DNA of 41,368 nt from a virus. Location of the stretch: the IMG/VR virus record IMGVR_UViG_3300008448_000207, positions 1 to 41,368 of that record. The stretch is one strand, 5' to 3'. This document shows, piece by piece, positions 25,901 to 34,135 of the stretch; position 1 is the first letter of the stretch, and each line of letters opens with the position of its first letter. A program made the translations under genes and the position numbers. The notes beneath the pieces are model-generated. The model had not been told where the DNA came from. It ran no database searches and saw nothing but the letters and a program-made list of their open reading frames with translations.

Positions 25901-27520
25901 AGATGTGTCTGTTCCAAGAGATATGGAGTTCGGCTCTATTGTTGTTGAAATTTCAACATTTCCTAGGTTTGTCATTGTTGCAGAGCCAGTAACATCACCA
26001 GTTAAAGTAATTGTTGGGTCTGCTACATTAAAATCAATTTTGCCATCTATATCATTATACGTTACAGAAATTCCTGATTCTGTATTAGAATCAATCATGC
26101 CACCTACAATATCTTGTACACGTTCAGTATTTAATGTAACATTTCCTTGTGCAACAGTAAAGTCTGTTTGATCAAAAGAGGCCACACCTTTATTTGTAGA
26201 AGTTGCATCTTCTGCAGAAACGTTAATTGTGTTGTTTGTAACCAACACATCAATTCCTTCTCCGCCTTCAACTGTTAAAAAGTCTGTTAGTAAATTAACT
26301 GTGTCTGAACCAGTGTCTCCAGCTATTGAAAGATTTGTTGCTACATCTGTTTCTCCTGCTGCTGTTAATCTACCTTGATTATCTACAGTAAAAGTAGGAA
26401 TCTTAGTTGTAGATCCATAAGATCCAGCATTAACAGTAGTATTATCTAAATCTATTGTTATTATATTATTAACATCATCATAATTTTTTGAAAGAGCAAC
26501 ACCAGCGTTTAGAGATGTATTTACTGCATCTTGTGCAAGCTCTGTAATGTCTGATAAATTAGCTTTTAGCGCAAGTGCGTCTATGGCAGCTGTAGATAAT
26601 GGCTTATTAATATCTGAAGTATTATCAACATTTGCAAGGCCAACGTCTGATTTAACAATTCCAGTTGGTGTAGTTATAACTGGAGACATAATTGTTTTAT
26701 TTAATAAAGTTTGTGATCCGTCATCAGTAATTAATTTTGCAGTATTAGCTATACCATGGACATTAGTTGTATCAGCTTCATGGCTAGCTAGATTTGTTGC
26801 AACATTATTAAAAAATGCTGGATCATCATTTATGGCTGCTGCAAGCTCATTTAAAGTATCAAGAACTCCAGGAGCCCCGTCAATTAAATTATCTACAGCA
26901 GTTTTAACAAACTCTGTTGTTGCAACTTGAGTAGTATTAGTTCCAGCAGTTGCTGTTGGAGCTGTCGGAATTCCTGTTAAAATTGGAGAAGCTAAAGTTT
27001 TATTAGAAAGTGTTTGTGTTCCAGTAGTTGTTATTAAAATACTTGTATCTGGAATACCGTGAATATTTGTGGTATCTGCTTCGTGAGAAGCTAAATTTGC
27101 TGCAACTGATGCAAAGAAGTTGGGGTCATCTCCAATAGCGGCAGCTAATTCATTAAGAGTGTTAAGTAGCTCTGGGGCAGTGTCTAAAACTGCAGCTAAT
27201 GAGTCATCTACATATTGCTTATTTGCAATTACTGAAGTATCAACAGATACTGTAATAGTATTTGCTGCATCATTGTATACTTTTGTAATGCCATTACCAG
27301 CAGTAAGTGCTTGATTTACAGCATCTTGAGAAAGCTCTGTAAGCTCAGAAGGTAATACGTTAACATATGGTCTGCTTGACCAAGTGGATGACCCGTCACC
27401 AATTTTAAAGCGTAGTGAGTCTGTTTCAATTCCAACTTCTCCAGCTCTTAATATTGGATTTACTGAACTCCAATTTGCTGCAGTGTCTCTACGTAATTGA
27501 ATTCTAATTGCCACTTGCAC
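22958..27520 (-). CDS. Giant tail fibre with phage-tail repeats
   Basis: 1520 residues. The N-terminal IQLRRDTAANWSSVNPILRA plus AGEVGIETDSLRFKIGDGSS is the Mtd-like N-terminal fibre attachment motif; a second copy occurs mid-protein (NGEIGFETDTLQIKIGDGTS). There are nine copies of a His-containing phage-tail repeat of the form HxxDTTxxHGIxxTxxL, three or more copies of PTAPTATAGTNTTQVATTEF-like segments and three of LDTLNELAAAINDD-like segments. The C-terminal 130 residues are non-repetitive (NPLRLLISINGIIQILGNQD) and may be the tip. It overlaps the 101-residue gene by 17 bases. Likely receptor-binding fibre. Confidence 0.8.
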   Translation of the reverse strand: MQVAIRIQLRRDTAANWSSVNPILRAGEVGIETDSLRFKIGDGSSTWSSRPYVNVLPSELTELSQDAVNQALTAGNGITKVYNDAANTITVSVDTSVIANKQYVDDSLAAVLDTAPELLNTLNELAAAIGDDPNFFASVAANLASHEADTTNIHGIPDTSILITTTGTQTLSNKTLASPILTGIPTAPTATAGTNTTQVATTEFVKTAVDNLIDGAPGVLDTLNELAAAINDDPAFFNNVATNLASHEADTTNVHGIANTAKLITDDGSQTLLNKTIMSPVITTPTGIVKSDVGLANVDNTSDINKPLSTAAIDALALKANLSDITELAQDAVNTSLNAGVALSKNYDDVNNIITIDLDNTTVNAGSYGSTTKIPTFTVDNQGRLTAAGETDVATNLSIAGDTGSDTVNLLTDFLTVEGGEGIDVLVTNNTINVSAEDATSTNKGVASFDQTDFTVAQGNVTLNTERVQDIVGGMIDSNTESGISVTYNDIDGKIDFNVADPTITLTGDVTGSATMTNLGNVEISTTIEPNSISLGTDTSGNYVATITGTTNEIEVTGSGSETASVQIGLPSDVTVTNNLHVGNNLEIMGNLTVNGTTTTINSSTLSVDDKFIELGDIANPTDATADGGGIALKGDTEKHIYWYNTSDAWTSSENIDIHAGRSYMIDEVPVLTSNSVLNINKDNLGKITQKQSSSFLASEVLRNGEIGFETDTLQIKIGDGTSTWAQLEYVTVTPDGLQNNLGDYIPLSQLDAPGGAVKLDNDGNVLAQNSVILNSDHDPATAPQPGTNYGIIVERGTSTDAGIVWDETVDQWKVFENGNAYNPIASQNYVAQNLAVEINNHNNETTGVHGILSTADLVTESELTAAITISETSTATAIATAVSAHHNDTTAVHGIADTAQLVTQTQLTAQGTTLSADIATASSSAALNLAIHEADTTNIHGITDTSQLAYQSDVSAAETAAATALASHEADTTNIHGIANTALLATTSYVDTQVAQASVTDKAYTDAEIQELDLSIATDLSTLDASLKQYTDYGIAQEVIARNSRIASDITAHQNDTTSVHGIADTSVLATNSSVDAAISVHNSDTLGVHGIVDTSLLTTQEYVGNAISTQAGITEGAANSFTTSAISTHNDVTTNVHGITNTANLVYTNDVRLSDTRVPTDNSVGTAKIINDAVTNEKIFGGIDQSKITNLVSDLSLKAPSEDPVFTGSVTLPTSISLSNSSIIDLTHLSSITSSVQGQIDLKASLSSPALSGIPTAPTAAPGTTTTQIATTEYVHFEINDLLNGAPAALDTLNELAAAINDDANFAGTVTTALGLKAPLASPTFTGTVILPNSTITEAMIAANAITNDKISASAAIDQSKISGLVSDLNLKAPKASPTFTGTVTVPSPVNPTDAVNKAYVDSYAQDIIPLDNLTSQFNGAEQRFQPKFNNTVVNITNPLRLLISINGIIQILGNQDNHWLSPIPQEGFFVDSQGYLNFGEPVPRGSTFDGRVMGGPATNSITKSKYPFRPIDILLGA

Positions 27521-27809
27521 TACCTCCGTCTATATAATCTTCTATAAAGTTTGCGTTTACATTAGAGCTATCTGCAATAACTCTATCTTCATCTACATAA
27601 TCTCCGTAAGAAACTTCATCAACTATGCCGTCTATTCCGTGAGTGTGCTCAAGTATTTCTTTTGGACCAGCCACATCATACCAAACAACTCCATTATACG
27701 CCTTTATAGTTTGTTCATTTAAGTTGTAATAGATTTGACCAACTGAAGGACTAGCTGGTGGCGCATCTAGCGTTGCCAACTGAATCGGAGTTAGAAATCT
27801 TTTTGCCAT
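27504..27809 (-). CDS. Short fibre-associated protein
   Basis: 101 residues. The N terminus (MAKRFLTPIQLATLDAPPAS, then VGQIYYNLNEQTIKAYNG) is homologous to the N terminus of the next gene (TPPSSPVTGQIYYNNADNLL), so the two share an attachment module. The rest is acidic (EDRVIADSSNVNANFIEDYI). Its stop overlaps the giant fibre start and its own start overlaps the upstream stop by one base, so the three fibre genes are coupled. Confidence 0.65.
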   Translation of the reverse strand: MAKRFLTPIQLATLDAPPASPSVGQIYYNLNEQTIKAYNGVVWYDVAGPKEILEHTHGIDGIVDEVSYGDYVDEDRVIADSSNVNANFIEDYIDGGSASGN

Positions 27810-29287
27810 TATCCTATAATTACTACCTTAAAGGCTTGCGCTGGTGGTGGTGAAGCAAAGGATACTGTTACAATGTTATCTGATGTTCTAACAACATCAG
27901 CCTCAACCGTATCATATGTTCCTGCATCATAAACCTGAACAGAAACTTCTCTTGTTCCCAGATTGTGTGTAATTGGCCAGTTTAATTCAGTTCCGTCACC
28001 AATTTGAGATACAAATTTTCTTGTAATAGCATGCTGTGGGCCATTGACTAATCCAATTTCCCAACGATTAGATGTTTCATTCCATGTAAACAAAGCATCT
28101 TCTTCAGACCCTCTATGTACAATTAATCCAGCATCAACTGTTGGCGCTTGGTTTTCTGGCATATCGCTGTTAAGGTTAATCTTATTATCAGAGATATTTA
28201 CCTGTGTAGTATTAATTGAGTTAATAGAACCTTGAACATTTAGGCTACCGTTAATTTGTACATTTGCACCGAATGTTGCATCGCCTGTAGCACCAAAGGT
28301 TCCACCTACTGTTGCGTCTCCAGTTACTGTTAAATCATCTCCAACAGAAAGGTCTGCGCCTAGAGTTACATTTCCAGTTACTCCTAATGTAGAGTCAAAC
28401 TGTGCTGCTCCGACTACATCTAGTGTTGAATTTAAATCGGTTGTTCCACCTACAACAAGGTTCGTTGATATGTCTGCGCTTCCATTAATATCAACTGCAT
28501 TATTTACTGTAAGCTGTCCACCTACTGTTGCGGCTCCGTCTACATTTAATGTGCTGTCTAAATCTACTGCACCAGTTACATGTAAAGTGTCATCTACTGT
28601 TGTTGCTCCATTTAGAGTAGATGTTCCAGTTACTGTTACGTTTCCACCAACGCTAAGGTCTGATGAAGCACCAGATAAAGTTACATCTCCAGCAATTGTT
28701 GTATTTGCATTAATTGCTACAGCACCATTTAGAGTTGTTCCTCCAGTTACAGTTACTGTTGATCCAAGTGTGGTTGCACCATCTACATGTAGGGTGCTAT
28801 TTAATTCTGTATGTCCATCTACAGTTAAAGTATTATTTAAATTTGCTGCTCCAGTTACTTCAAGTGTTCCAGAAACGTCTGCATTGCCTGAAAGCTCTAC
28901 GTTAGAAGCATTAATATTTGTTACGTTTAATTGTGTTGGCAGTGATAGTGTAGCATCTCCATTTGCTGCTTTTGATACAGTAATTTGATTTGCTGTTCCA
29001 ATAATATCTGCTACATCGTGAGTATGGTCTGCTCGTGCAACATACATGGATGAACCATGGTTGACCGCCTGTCCAAATTTAATTCTGGTAGTATAGTTGC
29101 TATCTCCAAAATCACCTGATGCTGTTAGCCACTCTGTTCCATTCCAGAAATACAGAAGATTGTCAGCGTTGTTGTAATAAATCTGACCAGTTACTGGACT
29201 AGATGGCGGGGTACTTAAATTTTGAATACGAGCATTTAACAACTCATTTTTATTGAGGTTAATACTCGTTACGAATAATCTTGCCAT
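27809..29287 (-). CDS. Tail fibre with beta-helix-like repeats
   Basis: 492 residues. Residues 30-60 carry the shared GQIYYN attachment motif. Residues 125-350 are a long run of short repeats with Gly, Thr, Val and Asp at fixed intervals (TLHVTGAVDLDSTLNVDGAA), a pattern expected for a trimeric beta-helix shaft. The C-terminal 100 residues are non-repetitive: DAGLIVHRGSEEDALFTWNE and GDGTELNWPITHNLGTREVS. Strong GGAG ribosome site before the ATG. Likely a secondary fibre. Confidence 0.7.
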   Translation of the reverse strand: MARLFVTSINLNKNELLNARIQNLSTPPSSPVTGQIYYNNADNLLYFWNGTEWLTASGDFGDSNYTTRIKFGQAVNHGSSMYVARADHTHDVADIIGTANQITVSKAANGDATLSLPTQLNVTNINASNVELSGNADVSGTLEVTGAANLNNTLTVDGHTELNSTLHVDGATTLGSTVTVTGGTTLNGAVAINANTTIAGDVTLSGASSDLSVGGNVTVTGTSTLNGATTVDDTLHVTGAVDLDSTLNVDGAATVGGQLTVNNAVDINGSADISTNLVVGGTTDLNSTLDVVGAAQFDSTLGVTGNVTLGADLSVGDDLTVTGDATVGGTFGATGDATFGANVQINGSLNVQGSINSINTTQVNISDNKINLNSDMPENQAPTVDAGLIVHRGSEEDALFTWNETSNRWEIGLVNGPQHAITRKFVSQIGDGTELNWPITHNLGTREVSVQVYDAGTYDTVEADVVRTSDNIVTVSFASPPPAQAFKVVIIG

Positions 29288-29297
29288 TTACTTCTCC

Positions 29298-29765
29298 TTA
29301 AGACAGATATGCTGTCCCTGAAAATGGTTGAGCCATTGTCAGCGTTATTTTATTAATACTATTATAGTCTATTCCTGTTTCTAATATATCTCCAGAACTA
29401 GCTTTTACTGTTACGTTTGGGTTGTATCCTAGGTTATGAGAAATTTCTACAGAATATATGCCATCTACTGGACCAGTTACTTGACCTATTGCAAATGGGT
29501 AGGTCATTGTCATTGTGCTTAATAGATAGTTAGTAGAGTTTGCCCAAGTTAGGTCTGAAAGCTTTGGCCCATAAAATCTAGTAGTATTTTTATCGTAGTA
29601 AAAATCTCCTTCTAGACCAAGGTTGTCTGCTGGTGCACCTTCTCCGTTGAGAATGGTTTTTCCTCTTGGTCCTTGTGGGCCAGGAGAAGAAATTTTAACA
29701 GCATTTATATTTTCTTTTACAACAACAAGGTTTGTTTCTTCGTTTACGATTACTTTTTCGGCCAT
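29298..29765 (-). CDS. Collagen-motif virion protein
   Basis: 155 residues. Contains a short collagen-like PGPQGPRGKT segment at about residues 28-38, followed by GDFYYDKNTTRFYGPK and a C-terminal beta domain (GIYSVEISHNLGYNPNVTVK) resembling the tip of the previous fibre. The collagen-type prolines make this one possible substrate of the nearby prolyl-hydroxylase-like enzymes (inference). One-base overlap with the upstream gene. Confidence 0.65.
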   Translation of the reverse strand: MAEKVIVNEETNLVVVKENINAVKISSPGPQGPRGKTILNGEGAPADNLGLEGDFYYDKNTTRFYGPKLSDLTWANSTNYLLSTMTMTYPFAIGQVTGPVDGIYSVEISHNLGYNPNVTVKASSGDILETGIDYNSINKITLTMAQPFSGTAYLS

Positions 29766-30112
29766 TAAATAGTTACACTCCTACTCAGCGTCATATATCC
29801 TTCTAGCAGCTTAATCTTATTAGCGTTAGAATCAGTAAGCATAATGTCATACTCTGATTTTGGATAAAATAGTTTATTTGTTTGAGTAGGAGTTATTTTA
29901 ATAGTTAGCTTACCAAGTAGTGGATCTATTGTAATTCCACCGCCTGGTGAGGTTAAAGAAAATGCCAACTTTTGTCCGCCTTTAGAATCACGGACCTGCA
30001 TTTTAGCACTTGCCCCAGTTAAGTTTATGGGTAAGTTATTATTGTCTTTATATTCAACAATAAATGTAAAAGTAGCATTTTGATCTACTTCGAAATTTTT
30101 TTGCCCTGCCAT
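29765..30112 (-). CDS. BppU-N-like baseplate protein
   Basis: 115 residues. The beta-sandwich pattern NATFTFIVEYKDNNNLPINL, TGASAKMQVRDSKGGQ and KSEYDIMLTDSNANKIKLLE matches the small N-terminal domain of BppU-type upper baseplate proteins, which anchors fibres to the baseplate. It heads the fibre operon after the terminator at 30137-30164. Confidence 0.65.
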   Translation of the reverse strand: MAGQKNFEVDQNATFTFIVEYKDNNNLPINLTGASAKMQVRDSKGGQKLAFSLTSPGGGITIDPLLGKLTIKITPTQTNKLFYPKSEYDIMLTDSNANKIKLLEGYMTLSRSVTI

Positions 30113-30136
30113 TTGCTAGTACTCCTAAATAGGAAA

Positions 30137-30164
30137 ACTCCTATGCTTATTTTAGCACAGGAGT
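30137..30164 (-). terminator. Hairpin between holin-like gene and fibre operon
   Basis: An 11-bp stem (ACTCCTATGCT at 30137-30147 with AGCACAGGAGT at 30154-30164, one mismatch) and a six-base loop. On the minus strand the stem is followed by TTTTCC, so it can end the holin transcript. Confidence 0.65.
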
Positions 30165-30182
30165 CATCCTAATCGTCTTTAA

Positions 30183-30410
30183 TTACTTCTTAGTCTTGAA
30201 ACCAAATTCTTGATTACTTGGGCTAAGAGCCTTCAAAATTACTGGAGCAACGGCTGCGATGCCACCCATCAACAAATCCTTTGGATTTGTGTTTCCAGTC
30301 ATGTACAAAGCAATTGCGGCTGAAAGAAATGCTCTTGCATATGTTCCTAGCGCTGCTAAAATTTCCTCTGTCATTGTAACCTTTCCGTCCTTATTTAGAT
30401 CTCTATTCAT
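30183..30410 (-). CDS. Holin-like small membrane protein with an EF-hand loop
   Basis: 75 residues. Two hydrophobic segments, about residues 22-40 (YARAFLSAAIALYMTG) and 47-62 (LLMGGIAAVAPVILKA), with a basic tail, fit a two-span holin. Residues 4-15 (DLNKDGKVTMTE) exactly match a calcium-binding EF-hand loop, DxNxDGxVxxxE, which is unusual for a holin. The GGAG ribosome site lies nine bases before the ATG. The endolysin-type gene is on the other strand 3 kb away. Holin function is inferred. Confidence 0.6.
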   Translation of the reverse strand: MNRDLNKDGKVTMTEEILAALGTYARAFLSAAIALYMTGNTNPKDLLMGGIAAVAPVILKALSPSNQEFGFKTKK

Positions 30411-30482
30411 TTGATCATCTCCAATTTTGGGCCCTGTGCCCAGAATTTTGAGGGTATTTCCCCCAATATTATTATTTTACCA

Positions 30483-32417
30483 TTAAGCAGAAATATCTAC
30501 AAGTTCGCAATTTCCATCTGAAGAGCATGCAAGTGTAGCATTTGTAGAAGTTCCGTCTTCTGTCTCATAAAATGATAAATCTTCCCAACGAATATCTGAA
30601 GGCATTTTTGCCAACAACTCTAAGTATTCTTCTTCTGTAACCTCTTGATATGGGGCTTGCTTATAAGAATGATCTGAGTGTGGCAAGAATGAGATTCCAG
30701 AGACTTCATCAAAATGCTTGTAAACCCATGCACCTACCTCCATCCACTCTTCTTCTTTTACAGAAACTGTAATAGATGGCTTATGCTCACACCATGCACG
30801 TTGGTAAACCAACCAAGTATTCAAGTGGTCTAGTGCAGTTAAATCGTTTCTAACAATAGCACCTTCTGGAGCCTTTACTGGAAATGAAAATACGTATGTA
30901 TCATTTGGCTTCATAACATCGTCTTCTACTGGAATTCCAACTTCTTTTAAAAATACAGAAATTGGATCTCCCTTTGAGCCACGGACTGTTCTAATATAGT
31001 ATGGGGAATGCCATGGATGCATTCCTGAAGATACCCCGACCAATTGGGAAACTGTTCCAGAAGGTTTTACGCATGTAATAGCTGCAGACTCAGGAATCCC
31101 AATTTTCCCAGCCTCTTCTTTATTAATTTCACGAGCATACTCACGAAGTCGAGATAATGCATCTTCCAATTTATCAAGACCCTGTTTTCCAGAAAAAAAC
31201 TTATGTCCGAATTGTCCTGTTAGTGAAACTCCAAGTAGTCTTTCTTCTTCAGTGTTATCCTTCCAAATTTTACGAAGGTATTTAAAATCTGTTAGTGTTG
31301 ATTGCCATGTACCAAGAATTGTTGCAAGGCGTACTTTATTTGCAACATCTTCATTTGTATCTTTTTCACGTAGTACGACTTCTGAAAGATTACAAAACTG
31401 GTAAGGACGTAGGATAATCTCTGAGCATGGGTTAGTTCCATAGTGAATATCTGGATCTCTTCTTCCATACTTGGCTGCTTGGGCTTGAGCTGCGGCCACA
31501 TTGTATATACCTCGTTCTCCTGACTTTGAATCATAAAGATTCTTCCATTCTGCTATAAACTGCTCCATCTCTGGTTTGCGTGAATATGCAACAGAGTTAT
31601 TTGAAAGTGCACGTTGAGTATTGTTCTCCCACCAATTACCTGATTTGGCTGCAGCCATTTCAATATCATTAATATTAGAAAGAGAAATCATTGCTGAGCG
31701 TCTTACTCCGCCAACTACTACAACTTCTCCAATCTTACACATAATGTCATGTGCTTCAATTGGCTTAAGTTGACGGCCTGCCGCATTCTTAAATTTTGCA
31801 ATAGTAAAATCAAATAGGTTTATAAGTGGCTGTGGACCAGATGATCTTCCTCCCATAGTCTTAAGACGAGCACCTGCTGGTCTAACTTTAGAAACATCAA
31901 TTGCTGGAACTTGTCCTGTCCACAAAAGAGCTAGCAGTTCACGATATGCTTTGGCCCAACCTTGTTTTGAATCTTCTACAACAATTACTGTTGTTGTTTT
32001 TTCAAACGTCTCTGGGACGGAAGGAAGTTTGTTAACATACTTGTATTCTACAGAAAACCCAACACCTGTTCCACACATAAGGATATACATAGTTTCATCA
32101 AATGAGCGTGGTGAATCTACTGGAACAAATGAGCAGTTATATCCTGCAACATTGTCTCTATCTAATGCGGCACCTGCAGTCATTACAGATCTCATAGAAG
32201 GCATTACGTTACGATTAAATACAGCATCTTTTAATTCTGTGACTAGGCTTTCTGATGGAACATAGTTATTGTTTACCTTTAGATGATCTAACATAAAGTT
32301 AAAATATCTGTCTACTGTTTCGCCCCAAGTTTCACGGCGTCCTTCTTCTGGAATCCATCTCGCATAACGAGACAGAGCAATGAAATTTTCATATGGGTTT
32401 GCAATAGTTTTTGACAT
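30483..32417 (-). CDS. nrdJ: Class II (adenosylcobalamin-dependent) ribonucleotide reductase
   Basis: 644 residues, monomeric NrdJ type. It reduces ribonucleotides to deoxyribonucleotides with B12 as radical source and needs neither oxygen nor a second subunit. C331 in NPCSEI is the radical cysteine. C95 (GYNCSFVPVD) and C342 (FCNLSE) are the reducing pair; the 11-residue interval between C331 and C342 matches the family (C408/C419 in L. leichmannii). C631 and C637 in the C-terminal ACSSDGNC are the shuttle pair. AGARLKTMGGRSSGPQPL is the loop 1/2 region. All expected residues are present. The host or medium must supply cobalamin. Confidence 0.95.
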   Translation of the reverse strand: MSKTIANPYENFIALSRYARWIPEEGRRETWGETVDRYFNFMLDHLKVNNNYVPSESLVTELKDAVFNRNVMPSMRSVMTAGAALDRDNVAGYNCSFVPVDSPRSFDETMYILMCGTGVGFSVEYKYVNKLPSVPETFEKTTTVIVVEDSKQGWAKAYRELLALLWTGQVPAIDVSKVRPAGARLKTMGGRSSGPQPLINLFDFTIAKFKNAAGRQLKPIEAHDIMCKIGEVVVVGGVRRSAMISLSNINDIEMAAAKSGNWWENNTQRALSNNSVAYSRKPEMEQFIAEWKNLYDSKSGERGIYNVAAAQAQAAKYGRRDPDIHYGTNPCSEIILRPYQFCNLSEVVLREKDTNEDVANKVRLATILGTWQSTLTDFKYLRKIWKDNTEEERLLGVSLTGQFGHKFFSGKQGLDKLEDALSRLREYAREINKEEAGKIGIPESAAITCVKPSGTVSQLVGVSSGMHPWHSPYYIRTVRGSKGDPISVFLKEVGIPVEDDVMKPNDTYVFSFPVKAPEGAIVRNDLTALDHLNTWLVYQRAWCEHKPSITVSVKEEEWMEVGAWVYKHFDEVSGISFLPHSDHSYKQAPYQEVTEEEYLELLAKMPSDIRWEDLSFYETEDGTSTNATLACSSDGNCELVDISA

Positions 32418-32507
32418 TTTTTAAATAACACCTTTTCTCCGCCTTGCGGTTCTATAATTTTTAGTTGAAGCTCAATTCTACCAAACTTTAATTCAAAGGG
32501 GAAGAGC

Positions 32508-33494
32508 TTATTTAAATTTTTTAAAAATTGGATCAAAGCTATTCTTAGTCAACTGGATCCAATTATATTCATTATGTATTTCTTCAGATTGTTTATAGTA
32601 GTATCCAGAATATGCTTTAAAATTTTGAGTAACATCTCTCATAAGCTCAAGTAGGTGTTGATAGTTTGGTTCATATACTTTACCAGGAAGATTAAAAAAT
32701 TTTGAATCTTGTAAAGTTGATTTTAAAACAAGTGGTCCTAAAAATTTAAAGTAATGTGCCCATCCACCAGTACATATAGTTGGCATACCAGTAGCTAAGG
32801 CTTGAAGCGGTATAAATCCAAATCCCTCACCGTAACTTGGATAAACTAAAACATCGTGATCGTGATACAACCTAACCAATTCTTCTTCAGACATGTCTTC
32901 GGTAATAACCTTTATATTATTATACATTTTGTCTGGCAAACCAATTATTTCTTTATCTATAAAATTATTAAAAACTCTTGTTGTGTTTTCTCTATATGCT
33001 TTTATAGTTAAACTATACTTTGGGTTATTACCAAATAAAGAAACAAATGCATTCACAACCATCTGTCCCGCTTTTCTAGGAGCTGGCTCGCCAACATGCA
33101 AAAATTTAATAACATCAGACTCTTGTCTTTTTTTAGGCTTCCATGCTGGACTAATTCCATGAGGATAAACTTTTACATTTTTCATTCCATTATCTTCAAA
33201 AACATTTGCACACCAATCTGATGTAGCCCAGACTTCATCACAATAATTTACCATTGGAAACCATGTTTTTGGAACTACTGTAGATTCCCAAGGTGTATAA
33301 CTAATTTGGTATTGATTTTTATGAAGTTTATGTTGAAATGGCTGTGCAAAATTTAATTGTACTGGAGCACGGTAATCTTGAAATGGTGTTTGATGCCCTA
33401 ATTTTTGCAAAGATTGTATAATATTCCAGCTAGCATAGCCATAACCAGTATTTTGAGTTAAGTTAATTTTAGGCGTAGAGAATGATATTTGCAT
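32508..33494 (-). CDS. Glycosyltransferase, GT4/GT-B type
   Basis: 328 residues. The C-terminal domain has the GT4 signature EGFGFIPLQALATGMPTICT with the donor-binding Glu residues, preceded by LVRLYHDHDVLVYPSYGEG. The start of the C-terminal domain reads KFLHVGEPAPRKAGQMVVNA. The N-terminal Rossmann half (ISYTPWESTVVPKTWFPMVN, DEVWATSDWCANVFEDNG) is like those of mannosyl/glucosyltransferases. It could glycosylate virion proteins or modify host surface. Divergent from the endolysin gene. Confidence 0.88.
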   Translation of the reverse strand: MQISFSTPKINLTQNTGYGYASWNIIQSLQKLGHQTPFQDYRAPVQLNFAQPFQHKLHKNQYQISYTPWESTVVPKTWFPMVNYCDEVWATSDWCANVFEDNGMKNVKVYPHGISPAWKPKKRQESDVIKFLHVGEPAPRKAGQMVVNAFVSLFGNNPKYSLTIKAYRENTTRVFNNFIDKEIIGLPDKMYNNIKVITEDMSEEELVRLYHDHDVLVYPSYGEGFGFIPLQALATGMPTICTGGWAHYFKFLGPLVLKSTLQDSKFFNLPGKVYEPNYQHLLELMRDVTQNFKAYSGYYYKQSEEIHNEYNWIQLTKNSFDPIFKKFK

Positions 33495-33515
33495 ATATTT
33501 TTTTAGTTAACTAGG

Positions 33516-33545
33516 TTGACAGGCTTATCCAATCAATGCTACTAT
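33516..33545 (+). promoter_or_regulatory. Promoter for endolysin operon
   Basis: TTGACA (33516-33521), 18-base spacer, TACTAT (33540-33545) with an extended -10 TGC directly before it. Next to it is the palindromic TAGTTAACTA (33504-33513), which may be an operator shared with the divergent glycosyltransferase gene. Confidence 0.7.
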
Positions 33546-33578
33546 TATAGTTCGTTATCTCTAAAGGAGGAAATGCCA

Positions 33579-34130
33579 ATGGAGAAAATAAAACAACAGG
33601 TAAGTGATTTGGCTCATAACCTGGTAACAATAGTAATGATAACATTATTTTTGTTTCCAGTCCAGCCTGCAAATGCCTTAAAAGTAAAACCTTTAGTGAA
33701 AACTGAAGCCCAATTAAAGCAAGAAGTCTTAGATAGTTTTAGTAAAGAGATTTACAAGCCATCTGAGATGCTTACAGATCAAGAGTTGCTAACGCTACTT
33801 AAGACTGTAGGATTCGAAGGAACAGGCCTTAAGAAAGCCTGGTCAATAGCAAAGCGTGAATCTAATGGAAGACCGCTTGCATATAACGGGAATAAGAAAA
33901 CTGGAGACAATTCCTATGGAATATTCCAGATAAATATGATCGGAGACTTAGGTCCTGAAAGACTTGAGAAATTCGACCTAAAGAGTAACAAAGAGTTATT
34001 CGACCCAGTAACAAACGCAGAGATAACGTACTACATGACCAATGGCGGTATTGATTGGTCAGCTTGGAAGGGTATGACCCCAAAAGCACAGGAATGGCTA
34101 TTGCAATTCCCGACTGATAACAAGAAGTAG
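33579..34130 (+). CDS. Secreted lysozyme-like / SLT transglycosylase endolysin
   Basis: 183 residues. An AAAGGAGG at 33563-33570 lies eight bases before the ATG at 33579, favouring it over an ATG six bases upstream (only two bases from the site). Residues 1-33 are a signal peptide (NLVTIVMITLFLFPVQPANA, cleavage after ANA). The catalytic domain carries E94 in AKRESNGRPLAYN and GDNSYGIFQINM at 109-120, the Glu and Gly-x-x-Gln pattern of lytic transglycosylases and goose-type lysozymes. It would cleave the glycan of peptidoglycan. Secretion via Sec means release may not need the holin. Confidence 0.88.
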   Translation: MEKIKQQVSDLAHNLVTIVMITLFLFPVQPANALKVKPLVKTEAQLKQEVLDSFSKEIYKPSEMLTDQELLTLLKTVGFEGTGLKKAWSIAKRESNGRPLAYNGNKKTGDNSYGIFQINMIGDLGPERLEKFDLKSNKELFDPVTNAEITYYMTNGGIDWSAWKGMTPKAQEWLLQFPTDNKK

Positions 34131-34135
34131 GTCAG

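Noticed and set aside
19414-29287. Diversity-generating retroelement acting on the fibre genes
   Set aside because: The Mtd-like fibre start raised the idea, but no reverse transcriptase or template repeat is visible in the window.
32312-32536. Open frame of 74 codons overlapping the reductase start and the glycosyltransferase end
   Set aside because: It overlaps the well-supported reductase gene by about 105 bases in another frame and has no recognisable features or ribosome site.
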